From Methanosarcinales archaeon (GTDB lineage: Archaea > Halobacteriota > Methanosarcinia > Methanosarcinales > Methanogasteraceae), in contig JAUWGA010000006.1 of assembly GCA_030606635.1 (NCBI GenBank), positions 1 through 20,393 on the forward strand: a DNA stretch of 20,393 nucleotides, written 5' to 3'. The notes beneath the pieces are model-generated. The model searched no databases. It was not told where the DNA came from and worked only from the letters and a program-made list of their open reading frames with translations. Shown here piece by piece: positions 15,218 to 20,393 of this stretch; within the stretch, counting starts at the first letter, position 1, and each line of letters starts with the position of its first letter. The position numbers were made by a program, and so were the translations under genes.

Positions 15218-16567
15218 CTATGTGATGTCCGAATCACCTTTGACGTAATCCACGCCCGCCCGCAGATACCTAATCGCGTCTTCGATCCTGCCGGGTTCTT
15301 CAAACCCATAAGAGAGCCGCATCTGCCTTCTCCCGACCTCTGCCATACTGCCCGCCGGATGGACGCAGAACTCACCAGGAAGATAGAGCACCCGCGGCTT
15401 TTTCTCGTCAGGAGAGCGGTCGATCAGGAGATCTCCTGTCGTCCTTGAGAGGAATTTGTGGAGTGACGATCCCTCATCAGTCATGATCCCTTCTTCGAAT
15501 GTCAGATAGTAGTAAAATCCAGCCCTGCCGCCTCGAATGTCCACAATAAAGTCCCCGATCGCATCATCGATCCATCCCCTGACCGCGACCGCCCGTTCCC
15601 GGTACCCAGCCCTGACCTTCCGGATCTGGTCGTTTATGTGGTGATCCATGATGTAACTTGCGATCTCCTGCGTGATGAGCGGCGCACTGAACCCCACATC
15701 GTTCGTCCGCTGAACCATCGCTCGCATGAACGCGCCCGGGGCTCCGGTCATGTAGCCGATCCGAAGCGCGGGCGCGAGTACCTTTGAAAGCGTTCCTACC
15801 TCGTAAACGATTCCGAGATCGTCGTAGAGAAATCCTGATTCGGGCGCTTCTGCAAGGGGATCGTGTATCAGATCTTCATAAGCCTTGTCAAATATTATCG
15901 GAATCTTTCTATTTAGATCGCGGGACAGTTCTGTTGCGATCCGGACCAGTTCTCTCCTGCGCCCGTTTGTGAGGATCGTGCTTGTCGGGTTGTTGACCGT
16001 CACGATATAGACAAATCTGATCTCCTGCCTCGCCTTGCCGAGTTCTTCGATCGATTCCTGCAGCAGATCGGTTCTTATCCCATACTCATCCTCAGGAACT
16101 GCTAAAACACGAAACCCAGTCCTTTCAAGGAGATTGCAGTAGATGTAATAGATCGGGTCAGTTGTTATCACGATACCCGGCTTTACGAGATGCGATACTC
16201 CATCAAGCAGGCTTGTTGCGCCATTCGGACCGATTATGATCTCTTTTGATTCCAGTATCTCTTCATCCATTCCACCGATCCGGTTATCGAGATGATACCG
16301 CCTGATCGACTCGATTAAGTTCACAGATCCCTTTGAGCCGCCGTAGTTGAGTGCCGCCCTGTACTTCTCTGGATGGGCGAGAACCTCCCTCTGCGCCTCT
16401 TCGATCAATCGCCTGGGTATCGTCCTCTCATTCACGTACCCCACCCCGAGATTGATGTCGATGCCGTCCCTGAACTCGAGAGCGAAGTCCGCCATCATCC
16501 GGTTGACAGGCGAGGGCGTGGACGAGGCGCACCCGTACCCGGATAAGGGGATTTCATCCGGTCTCAT
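15218..16567 (-). CDS. PLP-dependent aminotransferase, fold type I (class I/II)
   Basis: A 449-residue aminotransferase. Asn193 (NNPTS), Asp228 and Tyr231 (FDKAY), and the Schiff-base Lys262 in TLSKVLAPALRIGYM are the PLP contacts. A late QMRLSYGF arginine would hold the substrate carboxylate. The length is somewhat above the usual ~400 owing to an N-terminal extension and loops. The LSKVLAPALRIGY motif is typical of the 2-aminoadipate/LysN-MocR branch, but substrate cannot be assigned. I use the ATG at 16567; an adjacent GTG at 16570 gives one extra residue. There is no Shine-Dalgarno and an AT-rich CAAATAATGATAA lies ~20-30 nt upstream, so it may be leaderless. Cytochrome b follows 106 nt downstream with its own promoter. 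Confidence 0.88.
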   Translation of the reverse strand: MRPDEIPLSGYGCASSTPSPVNRMMADFALEFRDGIDINLGVGYVNERTIPRRLIEEAQREVLAHPEKYRAALNYGGSKGSVNLIESIRRYHLDNRIGGMDEEILESKEIIIGPNGATSLLDGVSHLVKPGIVITTDPIYYIYCNLLERTGFRVLAVPEDEYGIRTDLLQESIEELGKARQEIRFVYIVTVNNPTSTILTNGRRRELVRIATELSRDLNRKIPIIFDKAYEDLIHDPLAEAPESGFLYDDLGIVYEVGTLSKVLAPALRIGYMTGAPGAFMRAMVQRTNDVGFSAPLITQEIASYIMDHHINDQIRKVRAGYRERAVAVRGWIDDAIGDFIVDIRGGRAGFYYYLTFEEGIMTDEGSSLHKFLSRTTGDLLIDRSPDEKKPRVLYLPGEFCVHPAGSMAEVGRRQMRLSYGFEEPGRIEDAIRYLRAGVDYVKGDSDIT

Positions 16568-16683
16568 CACTTCTTACGAGGCGTTATCATTATTTGAACT
16601 TTGCCGACCAGAACTAAAAAACGCCAATATCGAAAGGATTATGTACGCCGAGAACAGTGACTGATTAAAAATGGAGATTGGCA

Positions 16684-17559
16684 ATGAAAAGATGGCAGCG
16701 TGATTATGGATTAGCAACGAGGATGTTCTTGACGATGTTCCTGCTCTTTGCGGTTTACATCGCATTCATAGGGGCATTATCCTACCTTGGGTTACCTATC
16801 GGCACGATCGTTATTTTCGCAGGAGTCATGCTATTTGCGCAGTACTACTACTCGGACAGGATGGTGTTGTACAGCACAGGCGCCCGCATCGTGACCGAAA
16901 GCGAAGAACCCGGGTTGCACGAGATCGTCTCGAGACTGTGCATCGAGGCAGACCTGCCAAAGCCAAGGGTTGCAGTCGTTGATAGCAGTATTCCAAATGC
17001 GTTCGCGACTGGCAGAAGCCCCAAAAAAGCAGTGGTCGCGGTCACCACAGCACTCATGCAGAAACTCGACCGGAATGAGGTAACTGCTGTGCTTGCGCAT
17101 GAACTGACGCACGTGAAGAACCGGGACGTGATGGTTCTGACCATCGCGAGTTTCTTCTCAACGATAGCGTTTTTCCTTGTCAGGTATCTGATATTCTTTG
17201 CCGGGGACAGGCGCGGAGGCGGTCAGATCATGATTGCATGGGTCGCATCGATTGCGGTGTGGCTCGTCAGTTATCTACTGATACGTGCGCTCTCCCGATA
17301 CCGGGAATTCGCTGCAGATCGCGGAGCCGCCATAATCACAGGTCATCCATCCCATCTCGTGAGCGCGCTTATGAAGATCAGCGGTTTAATGGATCGGGTG
17401 CCGACTGAGGACATCAGGAAGGCGGAAGGAATGAACGCATTCTATATTATACCTACGATATCCAAGAGTTCGATAATGGCACTCTTCTCCACACATCCCC
17501 CGCTTAAGAAGAGAATTGCTGCACTCGAGAAAATCTCCAGAGAGATGGAGCTGGCATGA
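16684..17559 (+). CDS. htpX: Membrane zinc metalloprotease HtpX homolog
   Basis: A 291-residue M48-family protease that degrades damaged membrane proteins. Two N-terminal helices (~15-55) are followed by the zinc site HELTH (139-143) and the third ligand Glu208 in YREFAADR. Further helices lie between (~150-170 and 183-200). The C-terminal STHPPLKKRIAALEKI is characteristic. I chose ATG 16684 because GGAG at 16673-16676 is 7 nt upstream; a TTG two codons earlier is less likely. The stop overlaps the pspAB start by 4 nt (ATGA), a pairing also known in other archaea. It is divergent from the aminotransferase. Confidence 0.95.
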   Translation: MKRWQRDYGLATRMFLTMFLLFAVYIAFIGALSYLGLPIGTIVIFAGVMLFAQYYYSDRMVLYSTGARIVTESEEPGLHEIVSRLCIEADLPKPRVAVVDSSIPNAFATGRSPKKAVVAVTTALMQKLDRNEVTAVLAHELTHVKNRDVMVLTIASFFSTIAFFLVRYLIFFAGDRRGGGQIMIAWVASIAVWLVSYLLIRALSRYREFAADRGAAIITGHPSHLVSALMKISGLMDRVPTEDIRKAEGMNAFYIIPTISKSSIMALFSTHPPLKKRIAALEKISREMELA

Positions 17560-18137
17560 AACTATTTGATACGCTGCTCGGAAGAACGGAACTTAGGAAA
17601 CCGAAGATCGAAGCATTGTTTGCGCTTTCGACCGCACACATATCTTTAGAGGCGCTCGGCTTCAAACCAACCGGCGTATCCGGAATCTGCTTTAAGCCGA
17701 TCGAATCATCGCGGTTTTCGGAACTGGAGAACTATCTCCGGGAACTTTTAAGGCTCAGCGCCTCTGAAACCGGGACTATGTGCCAGTTCCAGACGGACGA
17801 GTACAACTACAACTGGGTCATCTTAAACGACAAGGACTTCGAGGACCTTGTCACCACCACGCACCTGATAAGCGAGACGATCATCGAACATGGCTTTGAG
17901 GAACGGCTTCTCTGCTCGATTTTTTCCTTTGGAGACGTGTATTTGATCTATAATTACAAGGAGGGGACTTTCTATCCGTTTGCTCCGCTGGCTGACAGGA
18001 AGAGGGATAGCAATCTCGAATTCAGGTTGAGATCAGCGATGGAAGACGAACTTCCGATCGAAAAGGAGATGGAGAAATGGCATCCGTTCTGGGGGATTCC
18101 GTTTCAGGGACGCGTTTTAAACGCTGCGAAACGATAA
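17556..18137 (+). CDS. pspAB: PspA-associated protein PspAB (HtpX-linked)
   Basis: A 193-residue soluble protein of the archaeal/actinobacterial PspAB family, found next to htpX and phage-shock genes. Signatures are the N-terminal MKLFDTLLGRTELRKP, the EYNYNWVILND centre, and VYLIYNYKEGTFYPFAPL before a WHPFWGIPF tail. Its biochemical role is not established; position implies membrane-stress response with HtpX. ATGA overlap with htpX gives translational coupling. No PspA homolog is in the window. Confidence 0.85.
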   Translation: MKLFDTLLGRTELRKPKIEALFALSTAHISLEALGFKPTGVSGICFKPIESSRFSELENYLRELLRLSASETGTMCQFQTDEYNYNWVILNDKDFEDLVTTTHLISETIIEHGFEERLLCSIFSFGDVYLIYNYKEGTFYPFAPLADRKRDSNLEFRLRSAMEDELPIEKEMEKWHPFWGIPFQGRVLNAAKR

Positions 18138-18187
18138 CATCCACCCCCGGGCGATCCACGGTTGATGCTACTCCCGCTGTCAAGGAA

Positions 18188-18240
18188 GTTTATAGTAAAA
18201 TAGGTAGACATGAAAGCAGAGACCACTGTAAAAGAGAATA
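18188..18240 (+). promoter_or_regulatory. Promoter-like flank and possible ORF start left of the IS element
   Basis: GTTTATAGTAAAAT (18188-18201) resembles a TATA box, and AGGT precedes an ATG at 18210 that opens ten codons before the IS boundary. This may be the original promoter or leader of the trpD unit, now cut off by the element, or of a lost gene. The TATA-to-ATG distance is short, so the ATG may not be used. Confidence 0.3.
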
Positions 18241-18400
18241 GTGACTTCCTCCCCGCTACAAGTAACGGGGCTTCCTGATTCATAGCGGTTGCTCATGCAA
18301 CCATCTCCACAGGCGTTAATCCCCCGCAGTCCGCGGGTACATATCGGTTTTTGATGTTGATTGCGGCATTACGATCCCGATCCATGACCGCCCCACAGTC
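18241..18400 (-). ncRNA. Predicted TnpB omega-RNA (reRNA) scaffold, 3' part
   Basis: TnpB proteins are guided by an RNA spanning the tnpB 3' end and the element right end, with the guide taken from flanking DNA. Here the minus-strand sequence after the tnpB stop reads GAATCAGGAAG, the CCCC...GGGG hairpin, then GAGGAAGTCAC, which matches the usual scaffold end in archaeal elements as I remember them. The guide would start near 18240 and run toward 18221. The 5' limit is arbitrary. Confidence 0.5.
18251..18270. repeat. IS subterminal hairpin, tnpB side
   Basis: A 20-nt imperfect palindrome with five G/C pairs at the base and a 2-nt loop (AA on the plus strand). It is the TnpA recognition structure at the tnpB-proximal end, and also the last stem of the predicted omega-RNA. 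Confidence 0.8.
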
Positions 18401-19399
18401 GGGACATCGGTATGTCCTCTGCGAGAGTGGCATCGACTGGATATTACCACAAATCGAGCATTGTTTTGATGTATTTCTCGGATTAACCAGTTCTACGACT
18501 CCACCAGCGTATTCTGCTTTGTAGGTCGTTAGACTGATTAATATTCCCCAAGATGCATCATGGATTGATCTTGCAAGATGATGGTTCTTGACCATGTTTT
18601 TGATCTGCAAGTCCTCAAATATGATTCTGTCGTATGTGTCTGTAAGTATCCGGCTCGCTTTGTGCAGATGATCTTTGCGGATATTCCTGATCTTCCGGTG
18701 TATCCGCACAACCTTCGACCGCTGCTTATTCCGGTTACTCGATCCTTTCTTTTTCCGGGATAGGTCTCTCTGCGCTTTCCTTAACTTTGAGTCGTACTTA
18801 TCCAATGTTTTAGGATTCTCGATCTCTGTACCGTCTGATAGTGTCGCAAGTGTGGTTATTCCAACATCCACACCCACAGAAGTCTTAATCTCCTTCGGCT
18901 CCGGGTCTGGCAGTTCTACGCTGAAGGATGCGTACCACTGATCGCCGTCGCGCTTGATCGTGCAGGTTTTGATCTTCCCAACGATTTCCCGATGCTGGAA
19001 GATTCTTATCGCTCCGATCATCGAGAGATGGAGTTTACCATCTTTGATCTTAAAACCTGTTTGGGGGTATGTGAAGCTATCGTACCGATTCTTACCCTGA
19101 AATCGGGGGTATCCTGCCTTCTTATCCCCATTTTTCACGCGTCTAAAGAAGTTCTGGAATGCCTTATCGAGTCTGCGAAGGACATCCTGCGCAACCTGTG
19201 AATATACGCCAAGATTTAGGTATTTTAACTGCCCTGCCTGCCCGTTATAGTTTAATCCAATACCACAACGGTCGTAGGCATTTTTACGGTCTTCGAGCAT
19301 CTCATTGTAGAGATACCTACAGGTAGTCAGGCAGTATGCTACTAGTGGTACTTGATCCTCTGTTGGATATAGCCGATATTTGAAAGTACGTCTTAGCAC
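18293..19399 (-). CDS. tnpB: RNA-guided nuclease TnpB (IS605 OrfB)
   Basis: A 368-residue TnpB, ancestor-type relative of Cas12. The N-terminal helix-turn region (YRLYPTEDQ, CRYLYNEML) is followed by a split RuvC: Asp178 in GVDVG, Glu262 in IIFEDLQIKNM, and the DRDRNAAINI motif (340-349). Between them lies a zinc ribbon with Cys314, 317, 332 and 335. All catalytic and zinc positions are present, so the protein looks active. The start is GTG at 19399, with a TATA-like TATATATACC 21-30 nt upstream on the minus strand, indicating a leaderless message. The C-terminal coding region and the following 50 nt should also encode the guide scaffold. Confidence 0.95.
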   Translation of the reverse strand: MLRRTFKYRLYPTEDQVPLVAYCLTTCRYLYNEMLEDRKNAYDRCGIGLNYNGQAGQLKYLNLGVYSQVAQDVLRRLDKAFQNFFRRVKNGDKKAGYPRFQGKNRYDSFTYPQTGFKIKDGKLHLSMIGAIRIFQHREIVGKIKTCTIKRDGDQWYASFSVELPDPEPKEIKTSVGVDVGITTLATLSDGTEIENPKTLDKYDSKLRKAQRDLSRKKKGSSNRNKQRSKVVRIHRKIRNIRKDHLHKASRILTDTYDRIIFEDLQIKNMVKNHHLARSIHDASWGILISLTTYKAEYAGGVVELVNPRNTSKQCSICGNIQSMPLSQRTYRCPDCGAVMDRDRNAAINIKNRYVPADCGGLTPVEMVA

Positions 19400-19434
19400 A
19401 ATACTTATATTGGTTGAAGTGGTATATATAGTCT
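19400..19434. promoter_or_regulatory. Divergent promoter pair between tnpB and tnpA
   Basis: Only 35 nt separate the two start codons. ACTTATAT (19403-19410) lies 25-32 nt before the tnpA ATG, and on the other strand TATATATACC (19429-19420) lies 21-30 nt before the tnpB GTG. Each TATA-like element falls within the spacing of a leaderless archaeal gene, so the two promoters are interlaced. Confidence 0.5.
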
Positions 19435-19836
19435 ATGGAAGCCAAAACAACCAGAAATTCAGTGTTTCACACTAACTATCATATCGTTTTTTGCCCTAAA
19501 TACCGACGCAAGGTTTTTACAGGAGATATAGCCGAATACCTTGAACAATTCTTTAGGAAACAAGTAGAAAAGAAGGGATGGACGTTAGTAGCAATTGAAG
19601 TTAGACCAGACCACATCCACCTATTCATCGAAGGAATTTCCCCCATCATCCGCTTATCTGATGTGGTGAAATATCTAAAAGGAACCAGTGGGTTATCTCT
19701 CTTCAGGGTTTTCCCAAAGCTACGCCAGAGATTCCGTAAAGGAAGGATATGGTCACGGAGTTACTATGTCGGGACCGCGGGAGAAGTGAGCAGCGAAGTT
19801 ATTAAGAGATATATTGAGAGAGTAGAACATGACTAA
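19435..19836 (+). CDS. tnpA: IS200-type transposase TnpA (HUH/Y1)
   Basis: A 133-residue Y1 transposase that cuts and joins single-stranded ends of the element. The HUH motif is His60-Ile-His62 (PDHIHLFIEG) and the catalytic tyrosine is probably Tyr126 in VIKRYIERV. YHIVFCPKYRRKVF at the N-terminus and KGTSGLSLFRVFPKL in the middle are family signatures. Length is standard for the family and no frameshift is seen. Its stop is 24 nt before the right-end hairpin at 19861. Confidence 0.96.
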   Translation: MEAKTTRNSVFHTNYHIVFCPKYRRKVFTGDIAEYLEQFFRKQVEKKGWTLVAIEVRPDHIHLFIEGISPIIRLSDVVKYLKGTSGLSLFRVFPKLRQRFRKGRIWSRSYYVGTAGEVSSEVIKRYIERVEHD

Positions 19837-19849
19837 AACCAACCACTCG

Positions 19850-19891
19850 GCGGCATTCATCCCCGCTACAAGTAGTGGGGTCTTCTGCCGC
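19850..19891. repeat. IS subterminal hairpin, tnpA side, with outer stem
   Basis: The core palindrome at 19861-19880 (CCCC/GGGG plus an inner CTAC/GTAG) is enclosed by a 6-bp outer stem, GCGGCA (19850-19855) with TGCCGC (19886-19891), separated by small internal loops. The tnpB-side hairpin lacks this outer stem. Confidence 0.7.
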
Positions 19892-19923
19892 GTATCTATA
19901 AACTACAGCACATCCTACACAAA

Positions 19924-19943
19924 CCTCCCTTGGCAGCGGGAGG
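19924..19943 (+). promoter_or_regulatory. Short hairpin in the trpD upstream region
   Basis: CCTCCC (19924-19929) and GGGAGG (19938-19943) form a 6-bp stem with an 8-nt loop, 46 nt before the trpD ATG. The left arm could alternatively pair with purine-rich ribosome-site sequence (GAGGTGG) downstream. A regulatory role is a guess. Confidence 0.25.
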
Positions 19944-19988
19944 GCTGCACAACGCTGGATGCGTGGCAGTCTCGACAGAGGTGGTGCA

Positions 19989-20393
19989 ATGATGAATGAA
20001 TACATACAGATCGTAAGCGAAGGAAGAGACTTGAGCATAGAAGAGGCAGAGCGTGCCATCACAAGCATCTTTACGGATGCGACCGATGCCCAGATCGGCG
20101 CGTTCCTGATCGGGATTAAGATGAAAGGAGAGTCGATCGATGAGATCGCGGGATTTGCACGCGGCATGCGCGGGGCAGCACGCACCATCGCGCCGGATGT
20201 GGCAGGGACGCTTGTTGATACCTGCGGCACAGGCGGCGATGTCCACAACACGATAAACGTGAGCACAGGCGCCGCAATCCTCACAGCAGCCGCAGGAATT
20301 CCTGTCGCAAAGCACGGGAATTACGCGATCACATCGCAGTCCGGAAGCGCGGATGTGCTGAAAGCCCTCGGCATAAGAATAGATCTCCCGCCG
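19989..20393 (+). CDS. trpD: Anthranilate phosphoribosyltransferase TrpD, N-terminal part
   Basis: The first 135 residues of TrpD, which joins anthranilate to phosphoribosyl pyrophosphate in tryptophan synthesis; the gene runs off the window. The N-terminal helical domain (EEAERAITSIF, QIGAFLIGIKMKGES) leads into the PRPP-binding CGTGGDVHNTINVST loop and the AKHGNYAITSQSGSADVLKALG anthranilate-site segment. GAGGTG at 19978-19983 precedes two consecutive ATGs (19989 and 19992); either could be used, the second having the better 8-nt spacing. An in-frame ATG at 19959 lies before the ribosome site and is not chosen. No other trp gene is seen upstream; the IS element lies there instead. Confidence 0.93.
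   Translation, partial: MMNEYIQIVSEGRDLSIEEAERAITSIFTDATDAQIGAFLIGIKMKGESIDEIAGFARGMRGAARTIAPDVAGTLVDTCGTGGDVHNTINVSTGAAILTAAAGIPVAKHGNYAITSQSGSADVLKALGIRIDLPP

Larger units (their letters stand above)
18241..19897. mobile_element. IS200/IS605-family insertion sequence (tnpB and tnpA divergent)
   Basis: A ~1.65-kb element with both genes apparently intact, tnpB leftward and tnpA rightward. It has no terminal inverted repeats. Instead each end carries a subterminal hairpin in the same orientation: CCCCGCTACAAGTAACGGGG at 18251-18270 and CCCCGCTACAAGTAGTGGGG at 19861-19880 (18 of 20 bases identical). This is the hallmark of HUH single-strand transposition. Exact ends are inferred. On the tnpB strand the right end probably finishes GGAAGTCAC (at 18241), and the left end may begin after TTTAT (19898-19902 on the plus strand as ATAAA). 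The element sits between pspAB and trpD. Confidence 0.88.

Noticed and set aside
18241..19897. The repeated CCCCGCTACAAGTA units as a CRISPR array
   Set aside because: There are only two copies, 1.6 kb apart, flanking tnpB and tnpA; they are IS ends.
19959..19988. Upstream in-frame ATG as the trpD start
   Set aside because: The GAGGTG ribosome site lies between it and the ATG pair at 19989/19992, and the extra residues are not part of the TrpD fold.

Overview
The window is archaeal and most likely comes from a methanogen or a methanogen-related (alkane- or methane-oxidising) euryarchaeote. The evidence is a coenzyme F420 biosynthesis gene (cofG), a geranylgeranyl-reductase-family flavoprotein for ether lipids, archaeal EF-2 with its diphthamide loop, an A-type ATP synthase subunit, the archaeal DUF63, DUF504/UPF0248 and PspAB families, and a homoaconitase-type small subunit carrying the YLRT loop associated with coenzyme B synthesis. 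A membrane b-type cytochrome implies a cytochrome-containing lineage. Genes mix Shine-Dalgarno (GGAGG/GAGGTG) and apparently leaderless starts, with frequent 1-32 nt overlaps. No rRNA, tRNA or CRISPR array was seen, and no stretch above 300 bases lacks a gene.

Layout. 1-1529 (+): the 3' end of cofG overlapping a geranylgeranyl reductase. 1628-4547 (+): a stand-alone dnaJ, then a two-CBS-domain protein directly followed by a CPA2-type cation/proton antiporter. 4516-5906 (-): an overlapping pair of membrane genes, DUF63 then SpoIIM-like. 5965-7171 (+): a small DUF504 protein and a membrane-anchored PKD-like surface protein. 7164-9725 (-): ccdA, a secreted transglutaminase-like/CAP protein with a six-cysteine tail, A-type ATPase subunit D, and a 43-residue single-span membrane protein overlapping the atpD stop. 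9885-12811 (+): chorismate mutase, a short PurE and EF-2. 13046-16567 (-): an aminotransferase, cytochrome b, and a homoaconitase-small-subunit/SAM-methyltransferase fusion whose start overlaps the cytochrome b stop. 16684-18137 (+): htpX-pspAB, a membrane stress protease pair. 18241 to about 19897: an apparently complete IS200/IS605 element with divergent tnpB (RNA-guided nuclease) and tnpA (HUH transposase). 19989-end (+): the 5' part of trpD.

Themes. Two envelope or redox groupings stand out. CcdA sits just upstream of a cysteine-rich secreted protein, and cytochrome b is translationally coupled to the homoaconitase/methyltransferase fusion behind a promoter and a 5' leader hairpin. The IS element lies between an apparent promoter and trpD, so it may have split a trp leader or a short ORF. 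Nothing amounts to a proven new system. The best leads are the HacB-methyltransferase fusion, the CcdA plus cysteine-tail protein pair, the small membrane ORF after atpD, and the TnpB omega-RNA and guide boundary.
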